From: Clostridia bacterium
GTDB lineage: Bacteria > Bacillota > Clostridia > Christensenellales > Borkfalkiaceae
DNA length: 19,547 nucleotides
Direction of reading: 5' to 3'
NCBI GenBank assembly: GCA_900770685.1
Contig: CAAGLC010000006.1
Coordinates: 1 to 19,547, forward strand
The position numbers were made by a program, and so were the translations under genes. This document shows, one piece after another, positions 1 to 8,141 of this stretch. Each line of letters begins with the position of its first letter. Within the stretch, counting starts at the first letter, position 1. The notes under the pieces are model-generated. The model was not told the origin of the DNA. It made no database searches and saw nothing but the letters and a program-made list of their open reading frames with translations.

Positions 1-827
1 CGTATAAATCAAAGAAAAAAATTGTCAATCCACGTGAAGAATGGTTAATCTTTGAAAACACGCAAGATTCTATTATTGACCAAAATACTTACGATTTGGT
101 TCAAAAAATCAGAAAAAACAAAAGGAGAAATACTAAAATGGGCGAAATGAATATCCTTGCTGGTTTAGTATATTGTGCCGATTGTGGTAAAAAAATGTAT
201 CTTTGTAGATGTACCACTATGAAGCAAAAAGAATACTTTAACTGCTCTACTTATCGCAAAAAAAGTAAAAGCCTTTGCTCTTCTCATCAGATAACGGTGG
301 AAGCCATTGAAAATATCTTGCTTGAAGACTTGAAGTATACCATAAGTTATGCAAGAGAAAATGAAGGTAAATTTCTCGACTACTTAATTAAGAAAAGCGA
401 CCAAGCAAGTGAAAAAGAAATGGCTATTAAGAAGAAAGAAGCTGAAGCCGCAGAAGAACGCATAAAAGTTCTTGATAAGATTATTCAAAACCTTTATGAA
501 GACAAAGTGTGTGGCAACATTAGTGAAGAAAGATTTTTAAGAATGTCTGAAACTTATGAAAACGAACAAACGGAACTTGAAAATAGATTGCAGTTCTTAT
601 GGGCTGACATATCTAAGAACAAGGAAAATTACAGCAACTTTAATAAGTTTATAGACCAAGCATCAAAATATGCTTACATAACGGAATTAACGCCTGAAAT
701 TTTACAAGCATTTATTGATAAAGTCATAATTCACGAAAAACAAAAAATTGATGGCAAATACCATCAATCAGTAGAAATTATTTATAACTTTATAGGTGCT
801 ATCGAACCACCAGACTTCGATGACTAA
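1..827 (+). CDS. Large serine recombinase (TnpX-like), C-terminal part only
   Basis: The reading frame is open from base 3, the left edge, to the TAA at 825-827, so the gene is cut at its 5' end and only about 274 residues are visible. The first visible residues (NPREEWLIFENTQDSIID, then DLVQKIRKNKRR) are typical of the end of the Recombinase domain in clostridial large serine recombinases. A zinc ribbon follows, with CADCGKKM and then two further Cys in NCSTYRKKSKSLC. A long charged coiled coil and a terminal segment ending EPPDFDD complete the tail, like the DUF4368-type C-terminus of this family. Such enzymes integrate and excise conjugative or mobilisable elements through a serine nucleophile in an N-terminal domain that is not visible here. 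The TTG at base 96 lies inside the conserved domain and is not a start. The gene is transcribed outward, toward the likely element end. Family assignment is secure; the specific element is unknown. Confidence 0.9.
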   Translation, partial: YKSKKKIVNPREEWLIFENTQDSIIDQNTYDLVQKIRKNKRRNTKMGEMNILAGLVYCADCGKKMYLCRCTTMKQKEYFNCSTYRKKSKSLCSSHQITVEAIENILLEDLKYTISYARENEGKFLDYLIKKSDQASEKEMAIKKKEAEAAEERIKVLDKIIQNLYEDKVCGNISEERFLRMSETYENEQTELENRLQFLWADISKNKENYSNFNKFIDQASKYAYITELTPEILQAFIDKVIIHEKQKIDGKYHQSVEIIYNFIGAIEPPDFDD

Positions 828-842
828 CCTATACAAAGGGAA

Positions 843-870
843 AGAGGCAAAGCTTAATCGCCTTGCCTCT
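843..870 (-). terminator. Hairpin between recombinase and lipoprotein gene, probable terminator
   Basis: AGAGGCAA (843-850) and TTGCCTCT (863-870) form a perfect 8-bp stem. Two further inner pairs can form around the loop TTAATC. In minus-strand RNA the ninth position is a G-U wobble and the stem can reach 11 bp; in plus-strand RNA the same position is an A-C mismatch. This favours a role as terminator of the minus-strand solute-binding gene. The minus-strand tail is TTTCCCTTT, only moderately U-rich. Confidence 0.45.
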
Positions 871-888
871 CTAAAAAATCCCTATGCA

Positions 889-913
889 CCACCAACGTTT
901 TGGGGCTTTTTTT
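889..913 (+). terminator. Possible terminator of the recombinase gene
   Basis: CC-(A bulge)-CCAA at 889-895 can pair with TTGGGG at 900-905 around a CGTT loop, and seven T follow at 907-913. The stem is short and bulged, so it would be a weak plus-strand intrinsic terminator about 60 bases after the recombinase stop. Confidence 0.35.
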
Positions 914-925
914 ATTTATGCTTTT

Positions 926-2767
926 TTAAATAAATCTCACCGGCGTACCGTTTATCTCATATTCTGTTATTTGCTCGTTTCCACCGTAAATTTTATGCCA
1001 ATTATTCTTATCATACAACGTACTTTTAAACGCCGAGATACAATTCGCATTATAAAATTCTTGATAATACTCAAAAACACTAGTATAGATCTTTATATAC
1101 TCTTCTTCATCATCGTCAATTTTTAGATAGAATACTCTTTTATCTTTTTTCCCACCCTCAAAATATTCAGGGCTTTTATTAGTGGTTAAATTCATTGAAG
1201 ATGGACACACAAGCTTGGCGTTAACCATAACGTCGCTAAGCGATCCGTAATAATCACCGTAAGCATATAAATCTATCCCCTCCGTATCATATGATAGCGC
1301 TCTTCTCATCCCAGAATATAGCGTATAATTATAACACTCTTGCTCGGTAGATAAAAACCTAATAAAATCTTTGCACGCCTCAAGCTTATATGCGTTTGAC
1401 CAAACGTTTTCCGCTATAACGAGATATGAAGAGTGCGCTTTTTGATAAGTTTGTTCCCTCAAAAGATTAGCATTGTTTTCATTACCGTCAAATAAGGTTG
1501 GCAAACTCATCCAACGAAGTTTTCTCTCGTTACCACCATTCCAATTGTACAGTTTGTTAAAACGTTCTAAAACTTTATCGTCAATTTTATTATACCAATC
1601 GGATGATTCAACTAGCATCAATGACTGCTGAAGGCTTTGATCGTATCCGGTATATATAAACTCGCTAGCTACACTTTCAAAATCCCTTTCAGACACGTAC
1701 GAACTATCAGCCCACCAATCCATTTCTAGCGACAACTCCATAAATGCTTGCGCATAATATCTAGCAAGAGCCCAAGAAGCGTAATATCCACAACTTTCGG
1801 TCATTTCAACCAAAGCGGTGGTTGGCTTATAAATCATTTTATCTGCTTTTAATCCCTTAAATAAAGGCTGAGAAGTAAAACCTGTTACCACTTCTAATTG
1901 TCCGTTTAATTCCATACAAGCCTTAGCCTGTTCATATCCAAGAAGCGAAGTGGTAAGTGCTTGAACCAAATAATCCGACCTATAGTTGTCCTTTCCGGCA
2001 GAGATAAATGGATATTTATCGTCATTCTTAATTTTTTCGCACAATACGATTAATTCAAATAAGGTAGAAGGCAAACCGTCGTCATAGGTGTCGTATATTC
2101 CGTCCGGTCCTGCAGATTTGTTTGTAGCGTTAGTAGAATCGTTGCTTGAGTTAACGAAATAATACACCTCATTTAATATTTCAGATTCAAACGGTTTAGC
2201 GTTAACGCTATTTTTAGCAAGAAAATATCCTCCTCTCTCAAAAGCGTTAACATCGTAAGTTAGCCCGACCAACTCAGTAGTAAAGGGCACGGCGTAATAA
2301 TCACCAAAACCTGCTTTAAGAGAATTTTGACTCATTAAATCCATTCTATCTTGCAAAGCTATGCCCGATTCATCAAAATAGTTATCTTCAATCACAACGT
2401 CGTTTAGGTCTATAACGTGATTGTCTTTAACCCACTCCCAAACCCTATTCGTTCTACTTTTGTCAGCAAGATATATGTCAAACCCGTTCAATCTTTGGTC
2501 GGTAATTACCAGTTGACAATCTATTACTAATTCCACCTCAACGCCAGTATGTTCTAATGAATAATTAATTTCCTTACTTGCCTCTTGAAATCTACTAATT
2601 GCATCATAAAAATAGCGAACGTCTTTGCTCCCTTCTTCCACGACAATATTAATTTTTATAGGATTATAAACGCTAACGTCACCAAAACAAGAAGTAGTAA
2701 AAATTGTTCCAACACAAATAAAAATCGCTAGCGCAAAGCTTAATATTTTTTTCAAAATTTTCACCAA
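926..2767 (-). CDS. Extracellular solute-binding lipoprotein (ABC transporter type)
   Basis: The 613-residue protein starts with a lipoprotein signal: positive residues (MVKILKK), a hydrophobic stretch at about residues 9-23, then TTSC with Cys27 as the probable lipidated residue. The lipobox is not ideal, because Thr occupies -3. After export it resembles the carbohydrate-type solute-binding proteins of Bacillota. The segment GDYYAVPFTTELVGLTYDVN (155-174) matches the ligand-cleft region, and GPDGIYDTYDDGLP (220-233) is a D/G-rich motif I associate with one gut-Firmicutes branch of this family. It probably delivers a sugar or oligosaccharide to an ABC permease, but no permease or ATPase gene is adjacent, so partner and ligand are unknown. 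The start is TTG at 2767, or GTG at 2764; neither has a strong ribosome site. A consensus promoter lies directly upstream. The 3' end faces the recombinase gene, and nothing suggests it is truncated. Confidence 0.8.
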   Translation of the reverse strand: MVKILKKILSFALAIFICVGTIFTTSCFGDVSVYNPIKINIVVEEGSKDVRYFYDAISRFQEASKEINYSLEHTGVEVELVIDCQLVITDQRLNGFDIYLADKSRTNRVWEWVKDNHVIDLNDVVIEDNYFDESGIALQDRMDLMSQNSLKAGFGDYYAVPFTTELVGLTYDVNAFERGGYFLAKNSVNAKPFESEILNEVYYFVNSSNDSTNATNKSAGPDGIYDTYDDGLPSTLFELIVLCEKIKNDDKYPFISAGKDNYRSDYLVQALTTSLLGYEQAKACMELNGQLEVVTGFTSQPLFKGLKADKMIYKPTTALVEMTESCGYYASWALARYYAQAFMELSLEMDWWADSSYVSERDFESVASEFIYTGYDQSLQQSLMLVESSDWYNKIDDKVLERFNKLYNWNGGNERKLRWMSLPTLFDGNENNANLLREQTYQKAHSSYLVIAENVWSNAYKLEACKDFIRFLSTEQECYNYTLYSGMRRALSYDTEGIDLYAYGDYYGSLSDVMVNAKLVCPSSMNLTTNKSPEYFEGGKKDKRVFYLKIDDDEEEYIKIYTSVFEYYQEFYNANCISAFKSTLYDKNNWHKIYGGNEQITEYEINGTPVRFI

Positions 2768-2791
2768 ATAAGAGTTATTGCCTATGAATAA

Positions 2792-2820
2792 AGTATATCA
2801 TTAACACAAAAACCTGTCAA
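2792..2820 (-). promoter_or_regulatory. Sigma-A promoter of the solute-binding lipoprotein gene
   Basis: On the minus strand TTGACA (2815-2820) is a perfect -35 box and TATACT (2792-2797) a near-perfect -10 box, separated by exactly 17 bases. It begins about 25 bases upstream of the start codon, so the 5' leader is very short. No operator repeat was noticed. Confidence 0.85.
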
Positions 2821-2833
2821 TCAACTTTATACA

Positions 2834-2868
2834 ATAAAACCCCCAAAGTCATTACTTGGGGGTTTTAT
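2834..2868 (-). terminator. Intrinsic terminator of gdhA
   Basis: ATAAAACCCCCAA (2834-2846) and TTGGGGGTTTTAT (2856-2868) form a perfect 13-bp stem with a 9-base loop. In minus-strand RNA the descending arm ends in GGGGGUUUUAU, 20 bases after the gdhA stop. The A-rich ascending arm would also allow function in the other direction. Confidence 0.92.
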
Positions 2869-2886
2869 ATATACGCTAATAATAAA

Positions 2887-4233
2887 CTATACGTTTCCTT
2901 GTGCTTTCATTGCTTCAGCAACCTTAATGAAGCCGGCAATGTTTGCTCCTGCCATATAGTTGCCGGGCATTCCGTATTCTTTACTAGCATCGTCACAAGC
3001 CTTAAAGATACTCTTCATAATGTTCTTAAGCTTTTCGTCAACTTCTTCAAACGACCAACTTAAACGTAAACTATTTTGGCTCATTTCAAGACCACTCGTA
3101 GCAACACCACCTGCGTTTGCAGCCTTAGCAGGTCCATATAACATTCCGTTTTTGAAATATTCGTCGATTGCTTCAGGTGTTGAAGGCATATTTGCACCCT
3201 CGCAAATTACTTTACAACCATTTTTAGCAAGAAGTCTTGCAGATTCTCCGTCAACTTCATTTTGGGTTGCGCAAGGTAACGCGATATCACAAGGTATGCT
3301 CCAAATTCCACTACAACCTTCGTGATATTCTGCATCTTTATGATAGTTCACGTATTCTTTAATTCTCTTTCTCTCTACTTCTTTGATCTTTTTAACGGTG
3401 TCAAGATTAATTCCGTTTTTATCGTAAACGTAACCGTTACTATCCGACATTGCAATTACTTTAGCGCCAAATTCCTTTGCCTTTTCACAAGCATAAATCG
3501 CAACGTTACCAGAACCGGAAACAACTACGTTCTTGCCTTCAAAACTCATACCGTTTGCTTTTAAGAGTTCGTTAGTAAAATAGCACAAACCGTAACCAGT
3601 TGCTTCTTTTCTAGCGAGAGAGCCACCGTAATATAAACCTTTACCGGTTAATACGCCAACCCACTCGTTTCTCAATCTCTTATATTGACCAAACATATAT
3701 CCGATCTCTCTTGCGCCCGTTCCAATATCACCTGCGGGCACGTCGCAATCTTGTCCGATATGTCTATAAAGTTCATTCATAAAGCTTTGGCAGAAATTCA
3801 TTATTTCGTTGTCAGATTTACCCTTAGGATCAAAGTCTGATCCACCTTTTGCTCCACCCATAGGTAAAGTGGTTAAACTGTTCTTAAATACTTGCTCAAA
3901 GCCTAAGAATTTGATAATTCCTAAATAAACTGAGGGGTGAAGTCTAATTCCACCTTTATATGGACCTATAGCAGAGTTGAATTGAACTCTAAATCCCCTA
4001 TTAACGTGAACCTTGCCGTTATCGTCCGTCCACGGAACTCTAAATATAATTTGTCTTTCCGGCTCTACCATTCTTTCTAAAACGCCAGCATCTATAAGAT
4101 CTTGCCTTTTTTCAACAACCGGTTCTAACGAAGAAAATACTTCAGTAACCGCTTGAATAAATTCTGGTTCACCAGGATTTCTTTTTTTAGTTCTCTCTAA
4201 AAGGTCTAACAAATATTCGTTCTTAATTGCCAT
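2887..4233 (-). CDS. gdhA: Glutamate dehydrogenase, probably NADP-specific
   Basis: The enzyme interconverts 2-oxoglutarate plus ammonium and glutamate in the cytoplasm, linking nitrogen assimilation to the citric-acid intermediates. The length of 448 residues is normal for the hexameric small-subunit family. PMGGAKGGSDFDPKG (124-138) holds the catalytic lysine (Lys129), DVPAGDIGTG (164-173) holds the conserved active-site Asp, and GSGNVA (240-245) is the dinucleotide-binding turn. The segment after the second strand reads MSDSNGYVYD, as in GdhA-type NADP enzymes; cofactor preference is inferred from that and is less certain. The ATG at 4231-4233 follows GGAGAATTAGAAG, a good ribosome site. 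A terminator lies just downstream and a plausible promoter upstream, so the gene is likely monocistronic, although read-through from rseP is possible. Confidence 0.96.
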   Translation of the reverse strand: MAIKNEYLLDLLERTKKRNPGEPEFIQAVTEVFSSLEPVVEKRQDLIDAGVLERMVEPERQIIFRVPWTDDNGKVHVNRGFRVQFNSAIGPYKGGIRLHPSVYLGIIKFLGFEQVFKNSLTTLPMGGAKGGSDFDPKGKSDNEIMNFCQSFMNELYRHIGQDCDVPAGDIGTGAREIGYMFGQYKRLRNEWVGVLTGKGLYYGGSLARKEATGYGLCYFTNELLKANGMSFEGKNVVVSGSGNVAIYACEKAKEFGAKVIAMSDSNGYVYDKNGINLDTVKKIKEVERKRIKEYVNYHKDAEYHEGCSGIWSIPCDIALPCATQNEVDGESARLLAKNGCKVICEGANMPSTPEAIDEYFKNGMLYGPAKAANAGGVATSGLEMSQNSLRLSWSFEEVDEKLKNIMKSIFKACDDASKEYGMPGNYMAGANIAGFIKVAEAMKAQGNV

Positions 4234-4259
4234 CTTCTAATTCTCCATAGTTTTTTTAT

Positions 4260-4288
4260 ATTTTATCACAAATGTTTTTAATTTTAAA
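4260..4288 (-). promoter_or_regulatory. Probable gdhA promoter with extended -10
   Basis: On the minus strand TGATAAAAT (4260-4268) is an extended -10 box, and TTTAAA (4283-4288) sits 17 bases upstream as a weak -35 box. The region is very AT-rich, so chance resemblance is possible. It lies between the rseP stop and the gdhA start. Confidence 0.5.
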
Positions 4289-4326
4289 ACAATTTTTAAG
4301 CACTAAATTTAATTTTTTTATTTTTT

Positions 4327-5448
4327 TTACAAGCATTGATTCAAATCAATGATTATCGCGAAAGCAAATATTAACACTAAGCCCACAGTGTGTATAATGG
4401 ATTCAATTCTTCTATTGGTTGGCTTTTTTCTAATCCACTCAATAATGGCAAATACAATTCTTGAACCATCAAGAGCGGGTATCGGTAACAAATTAAATAC
4501 TGCTAAATTAACTCCTATTAGACCCGTTATATTAAGCAAGCTCCAAAGCCCTCCAGTCTTTATTGCCGTTGCAGTTACCGAAATGGTGGTTACCGTTCCA
4601 CCTATTGCATTTAACCCTAAACTGCCGTTAATCAACTGACCGAAAACGGTAAATATCGTCCCCGCCAACTTAAACGAATATTCAAACGACCTTGAAACAG
4701 TTTCAAAAAACCCTAGCTTAATTCCCGTAGTTCTAAAACCCGTTCCCGTTATTTCACCACTCGCCGTGTCGGTTTCTAATATTACGCCTAGTGAATTACA
4801 TAATTTAGACACGTCTTCAATATTATTAAGATTAGCGTCTTCTCTAAGCATTATCATCACGTTTTGTATTTTACTGTCGCGTAATATCGTAAACTCAACT
4901 AAACTTCCTTTCGCTTTAGAGTTTATTGCATCCATAACGTCTGTAAGCATATAAACGTTATTGCCATCAGCCTTAATAATAACGTCCCTATCCTTAAACG
5001 AATATTCAGAATATATCGAACTAGGCTCAGCGTCCATCGTTTGATAGGTCATAATAGCGCTATGACCATACACTCCAAACATAAGAGCGATAACGATTAT
5101 TGCCGTTAAATAATTCATTAATGCACCGGAGGCTAAAACTATTATCCTCTTCCACGGCTTTTTATTATTAAAACAATCTTCATCATCCGCTTCTTTGTCT
5201 TCGCCCTTAAACGCACAAAAACCACCTAACGGTAAAAGACGAACGGAAAAAATCTCTCCGTTCTTCTTTTTCTTACTGAAAATTTTAGGACCGAAGCCTA
5301 TAGAAAACTCTTCGATAGTGAAACCCAAAATTTTCCCAGAAATATAATGCCCGAATTCGTGAACGGTAATCATTACAAGTAAAACTACTATCGCTAATAA
5401 TATATATAAACCGTAACCGGCAATCTCACTAAACGAAGCCAATAACAA
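4327..5448 (-). CDS. rseP: RseP-type site-2 intramembrane metalloprotease
   Basis: This is a 373-residue polytopic zinc protease of the RseP/RasP (M50) family, which cuts transmembrane segments of anti-sigma factors and spent signal peptides. HEFGH at residues 30-34, inside the first membrane helix, is the HExxH zinc site. NLLPIPALDG (319-328) supplies the third zinc ligand, Asp327. LLPLGGFCAFKGED (71-84) is the membrane-associated loop typical of the family, and a poorly conserved PDZ-like segment spans about 140-205. Start choice: TTG at 5446-5448, after GGGGGA in the dxr tail; a second TTG lies two codons in. It is the last gene of the pyrH-to-rseP unit, five bases after dxr. No terminator was found behind it. 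The usual Bacillota continuation (ispG, proS, polC) is absent and gdhA follows instead. Confidence 0.95.
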   Translation of the reverse strand: MLLASFSEIAGYGLYILLAIVVLLVMITVHEFGHYISGKILGFTIEEFSIGFGPKIFSKKKKNGEIFSVRLLPLGGFCAFKGEDKEADDEDCFNNKKPWKRIIVLASGALMNYLTAIIVIALMFGVYGHSAIMTYQTMDAEPSSIYSEYSFKDRDVIIKADGNNVYMLTDVMDAINSKAKGSLVEFTILRDSKIQNVMIMLREDANLNNIEDVSKLCNSLGVILETDTASGEITGTGFRTTGIKLGFFETVSRSFEYSFKLAGTIFTVFGQLINGSLGLNAIGGTVTTISVTATAIKTGGLWSLLNITGLIGVNLAVFNLLPIPALDGSRIVFAIIEWIRKKPTNRRIESIIHTVGLVLIFAFAIIIDLNQCL

Positions 5449-5453
5449 CGCTA

Positions 5454-6593
5454 TTAATTTCCCCCAAACTTAACTTTAACATAGTTGCTCGCAAAGTCAT
5501 TTGCCGACTTTAACGACTCAAATTCTCCATTATAATAGCCATTAAAACTATTTAGCGCACCTTCTATTCCCATATAAATGTCTAAATACTTTATTTTGTT
5601 TTTCAAAAACAAGTCAACGAGCGCGTCGTTAGCACCACTAACAACGGCAGGATACACTCCGCCTTTTTTTGCGCTTTCAACAACGAGATCAAAACAAGGA
5701 AATTTCTCTTTATCCACGGACTCAAAAGTTAATTTATTAAGACTATTAAAGTCTAAACTCGGTGCGTTAAATTTAACTCGTTCTGGATAAAGCAACGCCA
5801 ACTGAATCGGCAATTCCATAGTAGGAAAACTCATTTGCGCCATAGTTGACCCGTCATCGTATTCCACCATAGAGTGTATGATGCTTTCTCTATGTATTAT
5901 TACATCAATCTTATCAAAGGTCGTATTATAAAGCCATTTAGCCTCTATAACCTCGAAGGCTTTATTTACAAGCGTAGCGCAATCAACGGTTATTTTTGCG
6001 CCCATAGTCCAATTTGGATGTTTTAACGCATCTTTTGCTTTTACGTGCTTTAGTTTCCTTTTGCTAAAATCCCTAAAAGCGCCTCCGCTTGCTGTTAAAA
6101 TTATCCTCTTAAATTGACGCTCGAAATCAAATCCTAACGCCTGCCATACGGCAGAATGTTCGCTATCCACGGGATAAATTTTAACGTTTTTTTCTTTAGC
6201 TTTTCGCATAACGAGTTCACCGCCAACAACAAGACTTTCTTTGTTTGCAAGCGCTATGTCAATGCCCTTTTCAATACTATCTAAAACGGCAATTATTCCC
6301 TTGTAACCGACTAACGAAACCAAAGTAACGTCGGCAAAATCTCCAATAGCATTTAAAAAAGCGTTTTCGCCAAAGAAAAACTCTGTTCCCCTAAAACACT
6401 CCGTGCAAAAATCGCACTCTAAAGATAGAGTGGCAATTAAAGGCTTAAACTCTTTTACCTGTTCTAAAAAGAGTTCCTTATTACTACCCGCTGAAAGCGA
6501 TACGATTTTAAGTTTATCGGGATTACGTCTTACGACCTCTAAAACTTGCCTTCCGATCGATCCCGTGCTTCCTATAAGCGCAATTTTTTTCAT
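5454..6593 (-). CDS. dxr: 1-deoxy-D-xylulose 5-phosphate reductoisomerase
   Basis: The 379-residue enzyme makes 2-C-methyl-D-erythritol 4-phosphate from DXP with NADPH, the committing step of the MEP pathway to isoprenoids. GSTGSIG (8-14) is the NADPH-binding turn and ALANKESLVVGG (114-125) the family signature. PVDSEHSA (141-148) gives metal ligands Asp143 and Glu145. Ser169 in TASGGAF, His192 in KHPNW and Asn210/Lys211/Glu214 in VNKAFE complete the active site, so the protein should be active. ATG at 6591-6593 begins the conserved N-terminus directly, but only A/T-rich sequence precedes it and no Shine-Dalgarno motif is visible. Translation may depend on ribosomes arriving from cdsA, whose stop is 8 bases upstream. 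The product pathway feeds the undecaprenyl synthase encoded in the same operon. Confidence 0.97.
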   Translation of the reverse strand: MKKIALIGSTGSIGRQVLEVVRRNPDKLKIVSLSAGSNKELFLEQVKEFKPLIATLSLECDFCTECFRGTEFFFGENAFLNAIGDFADVTLVSLVGYKGIIAVLDSIEKGIDIALANKESLVVGGELVMRKAKEKNVKIYPVDSEHSAVWQALGFDFERQFKRIILTASGGAFRDFSKRKLKHVKAKDALKHPNWTMGAKITVDCATLVNKAFEVIEAKWLYNTTFDKIDVIIHRESIIHSMVEYDDGSTMAQMSFPTMELPIQLALLYPERVKFNAPSLDFNSLNKLTFESVDKEKFPCFDLVVESAKKGGVYPAVVSGANDALVDLFLKNKIKYLDIYMGIEGALNSFNGYYNGEFESLKSANDFASNYVKVKFGGN

Positions 6594-6601
6594 ATACTAA
6601 A

Positions 6602-7453
6602 TTAAATAAAAACAAACACAGCATATATAAATGCAGATGCGAAAATAATTCCGTCAATCCTGTCTAAAACGCCACCGTGTCCCGGCATTATTCTACCCAT
6701 ATCTTTTAACCCAACGCTACGTTTAATATAACTTTCATACAAATCGCCTATTTGAGTTAATACGCTTGCACCTAATCCTACGAGCAAGAAAAACAAAAAC
6801 GGATGGTTAAGAGCAGAAATATTAGCGCCGTTATAAATTAAATATACAACTATTCCACCTATAATTCCGCCGATTAATCCACCTATAGACCCGGCAATCG
6901 TTTTTTTAGGGCTCAACTTAGGACATAATTTTTTTGCCTTCCCTTTCCTAATTTTATTATAAATCATGCCTACAAGGTACGCCATAGTATCAGTTAAAGG
7001 ACAAACGATAAAAATTAGCAACATTGCAAAATATCCGTATTTATGCGAGTTGCAATCAATCATACATAAAAGTAAAACCGAAGGATACAAAAACGCAACG
7101 AGATTTGATTCCTTTAAATTATTTTTACCCTTTTGATTTATTAAATACAATACTAACGATATTACAATAAAAAACAATATTAAACATAACGACAAAGTAA
7201 TGGAATATTGTGAACGCAAAACGTACCTAAGCACGCAGTAGGTAGGAATAATAATTACGCCGAGTATTCTCGATAAAACGACGTCACTATTATGCATTTT
7301 ACCCCTTAACGCTCTTGACACTTCAAAGGTTCCAACAGCGCACAAAAACCAAATCAATATAGAAAACAATCTATAATCGACTAGCTCTCTTAAAAAGAAA
7401 AAGCCAACTATTATTGCAACGAAAACAGACCCGCTAATCAATCTCTTTAACAT
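6602..7453 (-). CDS. cdsA: Phosphatidate cytidylyltransferase (CDP-diacylglycerol synthase)
   Basis: The 283-residue integral membrane enzyme converts phosphatidate and CTP to CDP-diacylglycerol, the precursor of phosphatidylglycerol and cardiolipin. The C-terminal signature SYIKRSVGLKDMGRIMPGHG (241-260), followed by GVLDRIDG, contains the conserved basic, KD and D..D residues of the family. SPKKTIAGSIGG (181-192) is the second conserved block. Hydrophobic segments fill most of the first 160 residues. ATG at 7451-7453 follows AAGGGGATAAT, a good ribosome site, and overlaps the uppS stop region. It lies between uppS and dxr, the usual Bacillota order. Nothing odd was seen. Confidence 0.95.
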   Translation of the reverse strand: MLKRLISGSVFVAIIVGFFFLRELVDYRLFSILIWFLCAVGTFEVSRALRGKMHNSDVVLSRILGVIIIPTYCVLRYVLRSQYSITLSLCLILFFIVISLVLYLINQKGKNNLKESNLVAFLYPSVLLLCMIDCNSHKYGYFAMLLIFIVCPLTDTMAYLVGMIYNKIRKGKAKKLCPKLSPKKTIAGSIGGLIGGIIGGIVVYLIYNGANISALNHPFLFFLLVGLGASVLTQIGDLYESYIKRSVGLKDMGRIMPGHGGVLDRIDGIIFASAFIYAVFVFI

Positions 7454-7454
7454 A

Positions 7455-8141
7455 TTATCCCCTTAATCCGCCGTATCTTCTATTCCTAGAAGAATACTCA
7501 TCTAAAGCTTTATCCAATTCCTCTTCGTTAAAATCCGGCCACAAAACGTCGGTAAAATACAATTCGCTATAAGCACCTTGAAAGAGCATAAAATTAGATA
7601 ATCTAAGCTCTCCACCCGTCCTAATTATCAAATCGGGTTCACCAAACTCCGTCGTATATAGGTTATTTGAAATATTTTCAACGGTAATTTCTTTTTTGTC
7701 GCTAATCAACTTGTTTACGGCGCGAACAATTTCCTGCCTACCTCCGTAATTTATGCCGATATTAATAACAAATTCGGTATTATGCTTGCTTTTATCCATA
7801 GCGTCTTCAATTACGTTTCTGAGTTTATCCGATAAGCGCTCGATATCCCCCATAACGTTAAGTCTAACGCCTTTTTTTATTATCTTCTTTATAAACTTGT
7901 TGAAATAAACCTCTAGCAATCGCATCAACTCGTCTACTTCCTCTTTAGGTCGCGACCAGTTTTCTGAAGAAAATGCGTATAATGAAAGAATTCTTACGCC
8001 TTTATTAAAAGCGTAAGAAGCAATTCTCTCAACGTTATCCGAGCCGGCTTTGTGCCCATACGATCTCTTTTTACCTCGCACAGTAGCCCATCTGCCGTTT
8101 CCATCCATTATTATTCCAACGTGTGACGGAAGATTATTCAT
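7455..8141 (-). CDS. uppS: Undecaprenyl diphosphate synthase
   Basis: This cis-prenyltransferase of 228 residues elongates farnesyl diphosphate with isopentenyl units to the C55 lipid carrier used for peptidoglycan and wall polymers. HVGIIMDGNGRWA (7-19) holds the catalytic Asp13. SLYAFSSENWSRP and LIIRTGGELRLSNFMLFQ are the other signature blocks, with the RTGGE and Ser/Asn motifs intact. The protein is somewhat shorter than many homologues, with a minimal N-terminus. ATG at 8139-8141 overlaps the frr stop as TAATG and has only a weak, distant GGA upstream, pointing to translational coupling with frr. Confidence 0.97.
   Translation of the reverse strand: MNNLPSHVGIIMDGNGRWATVRGKKRSYGHKAGSDNVERIASYAFNKGVRILSLYAFSSENWSRPKEEVDELMRLLEVYFNKFIKKIIKKGVRLNVMGDIERLSDKLRNVIEDAMDKSKHNTEFVINIGINYGGRQEIVRAVNKLISDKKEITVENISNNLYTTEFGEPDLIIRTGGELRLSNFMLFQGAYSELYFTDVLWPDFNEEELDKALDEYSSRNRRYGGLRG

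Noticed and set aside
911..934. Inverted repeat TTTATTTA / TAAATAAA near the 3' end of the solute-binding gene
   Set aside because: Only A and T in the arms; likely chance in an AT-rich region.
884..1126. Plus-strand open frame of 80 codons after the recombinase
   Set aside because: It overlaps the 3' end of the solute-binding gene on the opposite strand, has no ribosome site, and is low-complexity hydrophobic and basic.
4334..4351. Perfect inverted repeat CATTGATT-CA-AATCAATG at the end of rseP, as a terminator
   Set aside because: It is AT-rich, overlaps the last rseP codons, and is followed on the minus strand by A residues rather than T.
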